DNA from: a bacterium
GTDB taxonomy: Bacteria; Hinthialibacterota; Hinthialibacteria; H5-UNCL2
Reading direction: 5' to 3'
Assembly: GCA_015075175.1 (NCBI GenBank)
Contig: JABTUV010000015.1
Span: 1-64,000, forward strand
Length of the DNA: 64,000 bases
Shown here: piece after piece, positions 1 through 9,005 of the stretch
Position numbering within the stretch: the first letter of the stretch is position 1
How the letters are laid out: each line of letters starts with the position of its first letter
Translations under genes and position numbers: made by a program
The notes under the pieces: model-generated
What the model saw: only the letters and a program-made list of their open reading frames with translations
Told to the model about the DNA's origin: nothing
The model's database searches: none

Positions 1-1311
1 CACGTCCAGCCCCTCGAACTCCTCCTCGTCCGTCACCCTCATGCCCAGGAACGCCTTGACCAGGCTCCAGCCCACGACCGACGCGGCGACGGTAAAGGCC
101 CCCGCCGCGACCACGCCGATGAACTGCGACCAGAGCAGCGCAAACCCGCCGCCCAGAAGCAGCCCGCCCTCGCCCGCGAAGAGTCCCACGGCCAAGGTGC
201 CGAAGACGCAGCACACCAGATGCACCGAGAGGGCGCCCACCGGATCGTCGATGCGCAACTTGTCGAAGCCGATCACGGAGAAGACGACGAGCACGCCGGC
301 GAGCGCGCCGACGGCCAGGCTCCAGGCGGGCGAAATGGCGTTGCAGCCGGCGGTAATCGCCACGAGTCCCGCCAGCGTGCCGTTGATAATCATGGAGAGG
401 TCGGGCTTGCCCAGAAGCAGCCAGGCGGTAGCAGTGGAAGCCAGGAGGCCCGCCGCCGCGGCCATGTTGGTGGAGAGCGCGATGCGCGCGATCGCGCCCG
501 CGTCCGCCGCCATGGTACTGCCCGGATTGAAGCCGAACCATCCCAACCACAGGATCAAGGCGCCCGTGGTCGCCAGCGCGATATTATGGCCGGGAATCGG
601 ATGCACCTGGCCGTCGCGGTACTTGCCCTGGCGCGGCCCCAGCATAAACGCGCCGACCAGCGCCGCCCAGCCGCCTACCGAGTGGACCACCGTGCTGCCG
701 GCGAAGTCCACAAACGGCGTACCCAAAGCCGACAGAAACCCGCCGCCCCACGCCCAATGCCCCACGATGGGATAGATGAACGCGACCAGAAGAAATGAGA
801 AGAGAATGAACGCCTGGAACTTGATGCGCTCAGCGACCGCTCCCGAGACGATGGTCGCCGCCGTGCCGGCAAACACGAGTTGAAAGAAGAACTTGGCCGA
901 AAGTGGCACCCCCGTCCAGTTGAGGGCCGAGTAGACGCCCTGGTAGGCGTCGCCCGTGGCGGGACTGTTATCCGCGCCCGCCAGACCCAATCCCGAAAGG
1001 CCCAAAAAGCTGTTGCCGTCCCCGAACATGAGCGCGAATCCCACCACGAAGAAGGCGATGCTGGCGATGGCGAAAACGATGAAGTTCTTGGCCAGGATGT
1101 TGACGGTATTCTTGGCCCGGCAGAAGCCCGACTCCACCAGCGCGAATCCCGTGTTCATGAAGAACACGAGGAAAGCGGCGACCATCACCCAGACGGTGTC
1201 CAGGGCCACCTGCAGGTCGGCGTTGCTCATCTGGGCGGAGGCGCGCGGGGCGAGCGCGACGGCGGCCATGGCAAGGCCGGCGAATAGAAGCCAGCGGCGA
1301 AGCTTGGGCAT
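1..1311 (-). CDS. amt: ammonium transporter (Amt/MEP/Rh), 3' end cut by window edge
   Basis: Inner-membrane ammonium channel. The minus-strand frame is open from the ATG at 1311 to base 1 (437 codons), so only a short C-terminal tail should be missing. It opens with a signal-like hydrophobic segment (residues 5-20, ending ASA), as in many Amt proteins. It then shows Amt landmarks: FFMNTGFALVESGFCRAKN near residue 40, VVHSVGGWAALVGA near 185, a GFNPGSTMA segment, and LIINGTLAGLVAITAGC-like sequence past the middle. About eleven hydrophobic segments are visible. A GGGAGA ribosome-binding site lies about 7-12 bases upstream. No glnK gene is visible, but it could lie beyond the window edge. A sigma-54-like element upstream suggests nitrogen control. 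Confidence 0.95.
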   Translation of the reverse strand, partial: MPKLRRWLLFAGLAMAAVALAPRASAQMSNADLQVALDTVWVMVAAFLVFFMNTGFALVESGFCRAKNTVNILAKNFIVFAIASIAFFVVGFALMFGDGNSFLGLSGLGLAGADNSPATGDAYQGVYSALNWTGVPLSAKFFFQLVFAGTAATIVSGAVAERIKFQAFILFSFLLVAFIYPIVGHWAWGGGFLSALGTPFVDFAGSTVVHSVGGWAALVGAFMLGPRQGKYRDGQVHPIPGHNIALATTGALILWLGWFGFNPGSTMAADAGAIARIALSTNMAAAAGLLASTATAWLLLGKPDLSMIINGTLAGLVAITAGCNAISPAWSLAVGALAGVLVVFSVIGFDKLRIDDPVGALSVHLVCCVFGTLAVGLFAGEGGLLLGGGFALLWSQFIGVVAAGAFTVAASVVGWSLVKAFLGMRVTDEEEFEGLDV

Positions 1312-1349
1312 GGCGATCTTCTCCCGGAACCAGTAATGCCTTGTCCGGG

Positions 1350-1365
1350 ATCAAGAATCGTGCCA
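1350..1365 (-). promoter_or_regulatory. candidate sigma-54 (RpoN) promoter of amt
   Basis: Read on the minus strand the sequence is TGGCACG, four bases, then TTGAT. Spacing is exact for the -24/-12 consensus TGGCACR-N4-TTGCW, with one departure (A for C in the -12 box). It ends about 38 bases before the amt start codon. RpoN control of ammonium transport is well established in other bacteria; here it is inferred from the motif and its position. Confidence 0.55.
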
Positions 1366-1487
1366 GCTCGCCCTCAGGCGCCTAAGTCCTGCATTGACAG
1401 CATATTGCCTGCCTGTTCCAGGGTCCACGGAGACGTTGGGAGACCTGCCTGCTTTTGCGCATCCTGCCCAATGCTGAACATGCCCCG

Positions 1488-1633
1488 CTGTCATTTCGAC
1501 CAAAGGCTGTCATTTCGACAGAAAGCTGTCATTTCGACCGAAGGCTGTGATTTCGACCGTAGGGAGAAATCTTTCCCCCGTGTATCAGTAGCAACCGCCG
1601 CGAAGTGCGAGATTTCTCCTTCGGTCGAAATGA
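1488..1633. repeat. interspersed repeat family A cluster
   Basis: Four head-to-tail copies or part-copies of GTCATTTCGACCGAAGG, the last followed by GAGAAATC, face one reverse copy (GATTTCTC...GGTCGAAATGACA) at about 1613-1633. The two outer arms could form a long hairpin. The same unit recurs at 23.6-23.9, 27.96-28.05 and 54.04-54.19 kb. The rest of 1366-1688 holds nothing I can interpret. Confidence 0.85.
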
Positions 1634-1688
1634 CAACGGCGCCCAACTACGCCCATACGTTTTGTACTTCCGGCCGATCCGTGCGCCC

Positions 1689-2290
1689 CTACTTCCCCTG
1701 CCAGCTGGGGATCGTCCGGTACGGCGTCTCCACCAGAGGTCCGGGTACACTTTGGCGTTGCCGTAAATGTCCTACCGTCGATGTAATGCTGGGTCGAGGT
1801 GTGAGCGGAACTCCGCCGTCCAGAACTCGCCGGACTCTTTCATAGCCAGCGGTTGCCAGAGCACTGGTCTGACGGCATCGGCGGGTAGAGCGTGACCTGG
1901 CTGACGCCGGAGTCGTCCGCGAGGGCGGCGCGGATGGCCGCCACCGGCTCTGCGGTCGGCCGTGTGCGTGAGCGCCACAAGCGCGGGCGGGACGGTTTCG
2001 CCGCGCAGGGCGCGCGTAAGGTTGGCTTGCGCCCGCCTCCGGCAGGCTCAGCGCGCGTCCCCGCCCGCTCGCAGGTGAAGTAATACTGGAGGGCGCGCGC
2101 GCCGTCCGGTAGGCTTTCCAGGCGCGCCCTGTACTCCAGGCCCGCGCGCGCATCATCGACTCAGGTATGGGGACCTGCCCGGCGCCCGCGTCAGCTCGGC
2201 GGTGCGATAGTGGAGAGCGACGGACGGTCCTGCGCCGCGCCCGCGCGCGCCCAGTACCGAGGCCGCAGCTCCAGCGGCTCGCGGGCCGTC
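1689..2290 (-). pseudogene. detached C-terminal domain of the GH67-like protein, several frameshifts
   Basis: After about residue 830 of the upstream gene the protein sense moves between frames. Fragments NLANLTAQLWRLDRDWRW (about 2400-2340), LEYRARLESLPDGARALQYY (about 2125-2065), DDSGVSQVTLYPPMPSD (about 1910-1860), KESGEFWTAEFRS and DIYGNAKVYPDLW (about 1770-1725) lie in order on the minus strand but in different frames, ending at a stop at 1689. Together they read as one Ig-like C-terminal domain of a secreted hydrolase. At least four single-base-scale indels are needed to join them. This is either decay or sequence error. Confidence 0.65.
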
Positions 2291-4880
2291 ACGACGCGGG
2301 CGGGGCGTGACCCAACCTGGGTTCTCCGCGCCGCTGCGCCGCCAGCGCCAGTCGCGGTCCAGCCGCCATAGTTGCGCCGTCAGGTTGGCCAGGTTCTTCC
2401 CTCCCCGTCCAGGTGAAGCCCTCCCACTGCGTGTGCATGCGCAAATGCTCGCGGATGGGGGCATAGTGCCCGTCGGCGATACGCGCCAGCTCGTGCCGAT
2501 GGGCCACGGCGCGACGGTCGAACGTCCGCGGCGCCGAGGTCAAGGCCCCCGTCTCTTCAAACAGTTTCACACGTACCGCCGCGCGTATCCGGGCCGCGTA
2601 ATACCGCCCCAGCGCGGCGACCGCGTCCACGTCCATGCGAATCTTGTCGAACTCATCGGTCGATCTCTCGGCCACGAGGCCCTCCTTCTCCGGCACGACC
2701 ACCACGAAGTAGAAGCTGGACCCGTTCGGAGCGGCGCCCAGCTCCACCGCGCCCGCCGGAAACTTCCGGCTGAAAAGCCGATACGGCGAGGCGTCGCGGT
2801 CGCTGGTCGAAATCGCCTCGCCGCTGGGCGAGAAGGCGCCCATCCACTCGGGAAGCGGATTGCGCATGTCCCAGGCCACGAGGACCTCGGCGGGATGGTC
2901 GAGGGCGAAGCTCCAGGTGAAGCCGCGCCGGAGCTTGTCGTCGTTGGGAGTCGCGATCAACACGGCCCGCTCCAGCCGCTCGGGGATGGCCGTAATCGTG
3001 TAGGCGCGGTCGGTGTAATAGGCCGCGCCGGCCATGAGGCGACCGGCGGCGTAACCGCGCCGACTGAGGGACGAGACCGACAGCGGCGTGAGGAATGCCT
3101 GACTTTCGTCGGCGGCCTGCTCCAGATAGTCGGCCACTTGCCACGGAGTCAGGCGCCCGTCCGGCGTGCCCCCCAGAATGTTCTCGACGTATTCGACCGG
3201 GCTGGCCATGACTTGGCCATCCAGGGGATGGGTCGTCAAAAAGTCGTCATAGTCGCCGGTCTCCGCGGGCATTCCCGTGATGCCGCCGCGGCGTTCCGCG
3301 CCGATCTCCATCTCCGGCGCCATGTTACGATGGTCCGGTCCCAGGCAGTGATAGCTGTAGATCATGGGCACAATCCGGCTGGAGGCCTGCGTGGCCTTCC
3401 ACAGTCGGTTGCCCGCCTCCCTGCCGAAACGTTCCCGATACATTTCGAGGAACAGCGCCTCGGGCGTCTGGGGATCGTACATCAGCCGGCCCCACAGCTC
3501 GTACCACAGCCAGTCGCGCTCTGTCGCCCACTGGTAGTAGTTCCGCGGCGTCTCGGTGGGTTCGTGGTATACGTTCTCGATGGGATAGTAGGCCGTCATC
3601 GGTTCGATGGAGAGGCCCGCGCCGTCGGCGTAGTTTCCGGTCGCCGCGCAGCGCCGCACGAAGTCATAGCCGCCCCAGTGGAAGATGCGATGCGTGCCGT
3701 TGGCGCGCACCTGGTAGAGTATCTGGTAGTTGCGCGGCCAGTCGGTATAGGACTCATACGAATAGGACGGGGCCCAGCGGCGCGGGGTCGTGATGGCGTG
3801 ATAGGGCAGGCCCAATTGCTCGCCGTTGTACTTCGGCTCGATGTAGAAATCGCCCGAGAAGCCTTCCGCGATGGGCGTGATTTTGTCCTTGGTCGCCAGC
3901 CAGGAGCGCGTGTAGAGGTTCAACCGCGCGTCGATCTCTTTCAACGCGGCCACATAAGCGTCGGTGAAAAAGCTCTCCGGCTGGCCCGACTCGCCGATGC
4001 GGAAGCCGTACATCCAGAGATCAGGGCAGGCTGCGACGAACTGCTTGCAGGCGGCCTTGATATAGGCGACCAGTTCATCGCCGCCCATGGCGCGCGCGTT
4101 GCGTCCGCGCCAGGTCTGGGCGTTGTAGTTCATCAGCGCCACGGACACGCCGTACTCCTTGCCGAGGCGCAGGATGCGGTTGAACATGGCCAGGTTGCGC
4201 GCCGCCGTCTCGGGCGGCACGCCGCCGGCGCGCGCCTGCGCCGCCGTCGCGCCCACGTCGGGAAAACCTTCCACCGTCACGAAGTAGGGGTAGATGTTGG
4301 GAAAGTACGTGCTCTCCAGGTCGTAGGCGGCGTGCAGGTCCAGAAGGTTGTGGCGGGTGCGCGCCAGCATGGCGAAGTAGTCCCGCCAGAAGCGTTCGTC
4401 GAAGAACCACGAGTCGGGGTCCTCCAGCGCGTCGGTGAAGAGGAACTGGTTGACCGCGCGGATGCGCAGGTGGGGCTGCCTGGCGCGGGACGTGAGCTGC
4501 TCGGCCGGCGTGCCCGAGGCGTCCGCCAGGCGGACCTGGTCGGCCAGGTCCAGGAGCCCGTACATGAGGCCGACGGCGTCACGGCCGGCGACGGTCGCCG
4601 TCTTGCCCGCGACCTTGATCGCGTAGGACTCCGGCGCCTCGGGCACGGACAGTCCGGCGGCCCCTTGGCCCTTCTCCACCTTGACGGTCAGGACGGGCCT
4701 CTGCGCCGCGGTCGAGGCAACGAGACCCTGGGCCGTCAGGGCCTTCTCCAGTTCGGACAGCCCGAAACGCGCGGGGGCGGGCAGGTCGCCCGGCGCCGGC
4801 ACGGCCACGCGATCCGCGGCGAAGGTTGGCGGCGCCCACGAGAGGACGCTCAGGAGAATGAGGAGACGGCAGGCATTCAT
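2289..4880 (-). CDS. secreted GH67/alpha-glucuronidase-like glycoside hydrolase
   Basis: Large exported carbohydrate-active protein. A signal peptide (residues 1-22, ending TFAADR) is followed by a GH67/GH20b-like N-terminal alpha/beta domain (about 25-130, with the typical DAVGLMYGLLDLADQVR helix). A TIM-barrel region (about 135-480) follows, with many Trp and Tyr residues and acidic strand ends such as YGFRIGESGQPESF and FHWGGYDFVRR. The ATG at 4880 has a GGAGG site. The frame is sound to about base 2400; the last 35 or so residues are out of frame, and the true C-terminus is scattered down to 1689. A second, more broken relative lies at 36.6-38.6 kb. Substrate is unknown; glucuronoxylan-type glycans are a guess from family resemblance. 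Confidence 0.7.
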   Translation of the reverse strand: MNACRLLILLSVLSWAPPTFAADRVAVPAPGDLPAPARFGLSELEKALTAQGLVASTAAQRPVLTVKVEKGQGAAGLSVPEAPESYAIKVAGKTATVAGRDAVGLMYGLLDLADQVRLADASGTPAEQLTSRARQPHLRIRAVNQFLFTDALEDPDSWFFDERFWRDYFAMLARTRHNLLDLHAAYDLESTYFPNIYPYFVTVEGFPDVGATAAQARAGGVPPETAARNLAMFNRILRLGKEYGVSVALMNYNAQTWRGRNARAMGGDELVAYIKAACKQFVAACPDLWMYGFRIGESGQPESFFTDAYVAALKEIDARLNLYTRSWLATKDKITPIAEGFSGDFYIEPKYNGEQLGLPYHAITTPRRWAPSYSYESYTDWPRNYQILYQVRANGTHRIFHWGGYDFVRRCAATGNYADGAGLSIEPMTAYYPIENVYHEPTETPRNYYQWATERDWLWYELWGRLMYDPQTPEALFLEMYRERFGREAGNRLWKATQASSRIVPMIYSYHCLGPDHRNMAPEMEIGAERRGGITGMPAETGDYDDFLTTHPLDGQVMASPVEYVENILGGTPDGRLTPWQVADYLEQAADESQAFLTPLSVSSLSRRGYAAGRLMAGAAYYTDRAYTITAIPERLERAVLIATPNDDKLRRGFTWSFALDHPAEVLVAWDMRNPLPEWMGAFSPSGEAISTSDRDASPYRLFSRKFPAGAVELGAAPNGSSFYFVVVVPEKEGLVAERSTDEFDKIRMDVDAVAALGRYYAARIRAAVRVKLFEETGALTSAPRTFDRRAVAHRHELARIADGHYAPIREHLRMHTQWEGFTWTGREEPGQPDGATMAAGPRLALAAQRRGEPRLGHAPPAS

Positions 4881-4978
4881 GCGGCGAACCTCCGCGACGC
4901 AAGCAATGATAAAGGACGTGAACCATCAGCATAAGACGCGGGGGGAGGAATTCAACCCCCGTTGGAGAGGGACGCGGA

Positions 4979-5052
4979 AGGGACAGGCGCCGATTTTGAA
5001 GGGAGAACTTGCCTCCAGCGCGACATGGGCGCGCAAAATCGGCGACTGTCCC
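4979..5052. repeat. inverted-repeat element, family B1
   Basis: AAGGGACAGGCGCCGATTTT at the left faces AAAATCGGCGACTGTCCC at the right, about 35 bases apart, forming an imperfect long hairpin. Related pairs occur at 24.1-24.3, 34.75-34.83 and 46.28-46.35 kb. The form recalls REP/MITE elements mobilised by Y1 (RAYT/IS200-like) transposases; no such transposase gene is in the window. Confidence 0.8.
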
Positions 5053-5061
5053 ATGCGCAGC

Positions 5062-6552
5062 CTATTCCGGAGCCGCGGGCATAACGAAGGAGAAGGTCGA
5101 GCCTTCGCCGGGTTGGCTGCGGAGATGCATGTGGCCGCCGTGCGCCTCGACGATCGAGCGGGCGATGGCCAGGCCCAACCCCGAGCCTCCCGCCCCACTC
5201 CCCTTGCGCCCCCGGCCGCGATAAAACTTCTCGAACACCTTCTCCTGCTCGGCCGCTTCGATCCCCGGACCGGTATCGGTGACCCCCACCTCCACTTCGC
5301 CTCCCGCCCGCCGCGCCCACAGCTTCACGCCATCGCCCGGCGACGTGTACTTCAGCGCGTTCGAGACCAGATTGACGAGCACCTGCTGAATCCGGCCAAG
5401 GTCGCCGGAAATATACAGGTCCGGCTCGACGTCCAGCTGGAAGTCCAGGCCCTTGGACTGCGCCTGCTGCTGGTAGGAAAGATGGATGAAGTTGCAGAGA
5501 TAACGCACGTCCACGCGGCTCATGTCCAGCTCCACCTTGCCCGCTTCGATGCGCGACAGGTCCAGGATGTCCTCCACCAGCGCGGCCAGCCGCAGGGTGT
5601 TGCTGTAGATGATGTCCAGAAACTCCTTCTGGCGGGCGGGCAGGGCGCCGGACTCGCCGGAGAGGATGAGGTCCAGGTAGCCCTTGATGGAGGTAAGGGG
5701 CGAGCGGAGTTCGTGCGAGACGATGGAAACCAGCTCCGCCTTCATGCGGTCGGCCTGGGCGGCCTCGGTGATGTCCTGCAAGAGGATGACGGTGGCGCAG
5801 CGGCCGGCGGAGTCGCGCTCCAGCGGGGCCAGGTTGACGCGCAGGATGCGCCCGCGCCAGGGCAGTTGCACCTCGCGGCTGTCGGTCTTGCGGATGCCGG
5901 CCAGCTCGAGGCGTTCCGCCTCCAACTGCGGCCAGCACTCGGCCAGGGGACGGCCCACGGGCGAGCCGGACAACGCCAGAAGGCGGCACGCCTCGGGGTT
6001 GGCCTCGCTGATGACGCCCGCCGCGGTGACCGCCAGCATCCCCTCGCCCATCCCCTCCACCAGCGCCCGCAGGCGCCGCTGCTCGAGCGCCAGCTCGACC
6101 GTGCGCTCGGACAGCTCCTTCTGAATGCGCGCCACGGTTTGCTCCAGACGGTCCAGCTTGCGGCGGTTCTCCGAGGCGTTGAACAAGAGCTCCCATTCGC
6201 TCTCCTCGGGCAGACAGACCATGCAGAGACCTCCGTCCGCGGTCCCAAGCAGAGCCACGTGGCACCCAAAAGAGAGGTCGCCCGCACCCCGGTGCAGCGC
6301 GTCGGCGAAAACCGGCCCGGGGCCGTCGCCCAGCGCCTGCCGGATGGCCCGGTACTCTGCGGATTGGACGAAAAAGTCCTCCACCCGCGCGGGGGCGCCC
6401 GGCGGTCGGCTCGTGTCGGAAGCGATGCCATAGATCACTTCCGCCTTGTCGTTGGCGGCGTACACCCGCCCCTCGCGGTCGGCCAGGACAATCGCCTCGA
6501 CCACGGGAAGATCCAAAAGCATGTCGCGCAGATTGGGCTGGGAGCGTGGCAT
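5062..6552 (-). CDS. PAS-domain sensor histidine kinase (cytoplasmic, HisKA/HATPase)
   Basis: Sensor kinase of about 496 residues without clear membrane segments. Order: N-terminal PAS-like sensor (about 15-120), coiled coil (about 130-170), second PAS (about 170-265), HisKA with SHELRSPLTSIKGYLDL (phospho-His near residue 280), N-box LVNLVSNALKYTSP, G1 box DTGPGIEAAEQEKVFEKFYR and G2 box GGSGLGLAIARSIVEAHGG. I place the start at the ATG at 6552. An ATG 33 bases upstream is in frame, but the added residues (TITSTIKITT) are encoded by a GATTACGA-type low-complexity repeat and look non-coding. Neither start has a good Shine-Dalgarno. No partner response regulator is adjacent; the REC-HATPase protein at 53 kb is a distant candidate. 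Confidence 0.9.
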   Translation of the reverse strand: MPRSQPNLRDMLLDLPVVEAIVLADREGRVYAANDKAEVIYGIASDTSRPPGAPARVEDFFVQSAEYRAIRQALGDGPGPVFADALHRGAGDLSFGCHVALLGTADGGLCMVCLPEESEWELLFNASENRRKLDRLEQTVARIQKELSERTVELALEQRRLRALVEGMGEGMLAVTAAGVISEANPEACRLLALSGSPVGRPLAECWPQLEAERLELAGIRKTDSREVQLPWRGRILRVNLAPLERDSAGRCATVILLQDITEAAQADRMKAELVSIVSHELRSPLTSIKGYLDLILSGESGALPARQKEFLDIIYSNTLRLAALVEDILDLSRIEAGKVELDMSRVDVRYLCNFIHLSYQQQAQSKGLDFQLDVEPDLYISGDLGRIQQVLVNLVSNALKYTSPGDGVKLWARRAGGEVEVGVTDTGPGIEAAEQEKVFEKFYRGRGRKGSGAGGSGLGLAIARSIVEAHGGHMHLRSQPGEGSTFSFVMPAAPE

Positions 6553-6776
6553 GGTCGTAATCTTAATCGTACTCGTAATCGTCATCGATTACGACATCGT
6601 GCTCAAACTATAATACCAAAATGCCAGGGTGGCTCGGGCATTCTTGCCCCAGTCACCGAGCTGGAGGTCCGTGCCACCCGGCGAAGCGTCATGCACGCAC
6701 GGGCACGATGCCGGTCCTGAGTCCGCCGCGGCGGATCGACGGGCCCGGGTCACGTCCCGGAGGCTACGGCAACAGT

Positions 6777-7472
6777 TCAGGATTTCCGCACCGCCCGCTC
6801 CAGCCCCACAAACACCGCGCGGGCGATGATGCCGTGGCCGATGTGCAGTTGCTCGATGCCCTCGATGCGGGCGATGGGGCGGGTAGTGTGGAGATGCAGG
6901 CCGTGGCCGGCGTTGGTGCGCAGGCCGGCGGCGCGCGCCTCGCCCACCGCCCGGCGGATGGCCTCCAGCTCGGCCGCCCGCGCGCTTTCGGTCGTGGCGT
7001 CGGCGTAGCGGCCGGTATGAAACTCGACGAAAGCCGCGCCCGCCGCTACCGCCGCCTCGATCTGCGCCCGCTGCGGATCGATGAAGAGGCTGGTGGGAAT
7101 GCCCGCGTCCGCCAGCGCCGACACCAGCTCGCGCACGGCGCCGACCTGCCGCGCCGCGTCCAGCCCCCCCTCGGTCGTCAACTCCTGGCGCTTCTCGGGC
7201 ACGAGCGTGACAAGGTCCGGCTTGACCTCCAGCGCCAGCGCGCGGTTGGCCGGTGTATTGGCCATCTCCAGCGTGAAGCGGCCCGCCGTCATCGGCCGGA
7301 TGCGGCGCACGTCGTCGGGACGGATATGCCGGCCGTCCTCGCGCGGATGCACGGTGATGCCGTGGGCGCCGGCCAGTTCCACCATGGCCGCCGCCACCAC
7401 CGGCTCGGGATAGGGCGTGCCGCGCGCGTTGCGCAGCGTCGCCACGTGGTCGATATTCACGCACAATTCCAT
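6777..7472 (-). CDS. pdxJ: pyridoxine 5'-phosphate synthase
   Basis: Condenses 1-deoxyxylulose 5-phosphate with 3-amino-2-oxopropyl phosphate in the DXP-dependent PLP pathway; cytoplasmic TIM barrel. The 231 residues match the usual PdxJ length. Diagnostic segments are VNIDHVATLRNARG at the N-terminus, HPREDGRHI near residue 50, TNAGHGLH near 190 and IGHGIIARA near 210, containing the known active-site histidines. It is the last gene of the folP-cdaA-cdaR-pdxJ unit, five bases after cdaR, so it is probably cotranscribed. pdxJ next to folP/cdaA/ybbR also occurs in some deltaproteobacterial genomes. Confidence 0.97.
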   Translation of the reverse strand: MELCVNIDHVATLRNARGTPYPEPVVAAAMVELAGAHGITVHPREDGRHIRPDDVRRIRPMTAGRFTLEMANTPANRALALEVKPDLVTLVPEKRQELTTEGGLDAARQVGAVRELVSALADAGIPTSLFIDPQRAQIEAAVAAGAAFVEFHTGRYADATTESARAAELEAIRRAVGEARAAGLRTNAGHGLHLHTTRPIARIEGIEQLHIGHGIIARAVFVGLERAVRKS

Positions 7473-7477
7473 CGGCG

Positions 7478-8236
7478 TCAGTCTCCCCGTGGTCTCAACC
7501 TGAAATAAGCCGTGACTTGCAGGATTTCCGGATTGGCGGGCCGCACGTCGGGATACTGCGGCGCCAGTTCCGCCGGCAACTGCGTGACCATGTAAACGAT
7601 CTCGGGATTGCCCGGCAGGCGCCGCGAATCATCCGTGATCGTGATGGGATCGCAGCGCACCACGAACGGCGGCTGCATGGCATCCAGGGCGTCCAGGCTC
7701 TTCTTGCCTCCGGCGACTTCCAGGCGGGGCGGGTCACAGCGCGTGTCCGGGCTGGTCGCGTCCACCACCAGTTCCTCGCTGAGGTCCAGGGTGTAATCCA
7801 CCACCACCGGATAGGTGCGGGTCGCCAAGAGCACGGACACCCGCAGCACCGGCGGCGAGAACTGCCGCACCGCCCGTCGCAGCGCCGGCAGCCGGCGCAG
7901 ATACTCGCGTGTGGACAGCATCTCCGGCTGGATGCGGATTTCGTGCTCGCCCGGCGTGATCTCCGAGAGGTCCACCGTGAGCTGGCAGGTCTGCCGCTCC
8001 GCCTCGATCATGAGTTCCGCCGGTCCGGACACCACCACTTCCACGTCGCGGTTGACGAACTCGGAGGCGGGGTCCAGTTGCAGCGTGTCCGGCAGGTTGG
8101 TGACCGCGATGTTGCTCTTGCGCACCAGAGCCGCGTCTCCCCTGTAGTTAATCTGCCGGACCAGGACGAACAGCACCAGCGTGATCAGAAACGCGGACAG
8201 CTTGGCCCAGCCGTTGTTGGTGAAGATCTGCCACAT
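7478..8236 (-). CDS. cdaR: YbbR-domain protein, regulator of CdaA
   Basis: Single-pass membrane protein of 252 residues: short cytoplasmic N-terminus, one TM helix (about residues 10-30, LSAFLITLVLFVLVRQI), then extracytoplasmic YbbR-type beta domains (about 40-115 and 125-245) with the usual LPDTLQLDP and EVVVSGPAELM phrases. In Firmicutes CdaR binds the diadenylate cyclase CdaA and tunes its activity. The gene follows cdaA with one intervening base, so translational coupling is likely. No glmM follows, unlike the Firmicutes cdaA-cdaR-glmM operon. Confidence 0.9.
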   Translation of the reverse strand: MWQIFTNNGWAKLSAFLITLVLFVLVRQINYRGDAALVRKSNIAVTNLPDTLQLDPASEFVNRDVEVVVSGPAELMIEAERQTCQLTVDLSEITPGEHEIRIQPEMLSTREYLRRLPALRRAVRQFSPPVLRVSVLLATRTYPVVVDYTLDLSEELVVDATSPDTRCDPPRLEVAGGKKSLDALDAMQPPFVVRCDPITITDDSRRLPGNPEIVYMVTQLPAELAPQYPDVRPANPEILQVTAYFRLRPRGD

Positions 8237-8237
8237 G

Positions 8238-9005
8238 TCAGGTCTCCTCGGCCTCGCCTTCCATGATGCTCTGCAAGACGTCCTCCAGCCCCTCGGCGTC
8301 CAGGTTGCGGGTGCTGTTGCCGCCCACCGCCAGCGAGATGATGCCGGTCTCCTCCGAGACCACGACCACCAGCGCGTCCACCTGCTCGGAGAGGCCGATG
8401 GCGGCGCGATGGCGGGTGCCGAACGAGGTGGAGAAGTCCAGCCGCTCGGTCTGCGGCAGGAGGCAGGCCGCAGCGATGATGTGGTTGGACGAGATGACGA
8501 CCGCGCCGTCGTGCAGGGGCGAGTTGGGGGTGAAGATGGTGGTCAGGAGTTCGGACTTGACCTCGTGCTCCAGGCGGGTGCCCGTCTCGACGATGCCGGA
8601 CAGGTCGGCCTCGCGTTCGATGACGATCAGGGCGCCCCAGCGTTTCTGCGAGAGGATTTCCGCGGCGCGGCAGATTTCCCGCAAGACGGCGGCTTCCGCG
8701 CTGCTGCCGTAGCGGTTGAAAAAGTTGACCAGGCGGAACTCGACCAGCGCGCGGCGCAGCTCGGGGGCCATCATCATCATGGCGCCCACGATCAAGGGGG
8801 TAATCAGATACGTGCGCAGGGTGTTGATGGTCTGCAGATTGAGCCAGTAGGCCAAAAGAAAGATGAGGCTGAGGTTGACGAGCCCCCCCAGCACCTGCAG
8901 GGCGCGGGTGCCGCGCACGCGCAGGAGGAGAAAGTAGATGATGCCGAAGAGGATGGCGAAATCCAGCGCCGTCCGCCACCATTCCTGGAAGAAGAGCATG
9001 TTCAT
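8238..9005 (-). CDS. cdaA: diadenylate cyclase (c-di-AMP synthase)
   Basis: Makes c-di-AMP from two ATP at the inner membrane. The 255 residues match CdaA: three N-terminal hydrophobic helices (about 12-28, 38-56, 66-80) then a DAC domain. The catalytic DGA motif is at 166-168 (SPLHDGAVVI) and the RHR motif at 198-200 (GTRHRAAIG). The start overlaps the folP stop by four bases. Together with cdaR this gives a complete c-di-AMP synthesis module. No DHH-DHHA1 or HD-type hydrolase is in the window. Confidence 0.97.
   Translation of the reverse strand: MNMLFFQEWWRTALDFAILFGIIYFLLLRVRGTRALQVLGGLVNLSLIFLLAYWLNLQTINTLRTYLITPLIVGAMMMMAPELRRALVEFRLVNFFNRYGSSAEAAVLREICRAAEILSQKRWGALIVIEREADLSGIVETGTRLEHEVKSELLTTIFTPNSPLHDGAVVISSNHIIAAACLLPQTERLDFSTSFGTRHRAAIGLSEQVDALVVVVSEETGIISLAVGGNSTRNLDAEGLEDVLQSIMEGEAEET

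Noticed and set aside
2307-4934. 875-codon plus-strand open frame opposite the GH67-like gene
   Set aside because: Composition (His/Arg/Gly/Val-rich) and lack of conserved motifs mark it as the antisense shadow of a GC-rich gene. The same holds for the long frames opposite the surface protein, folP, mutL, fhs and the PflX-like gene.
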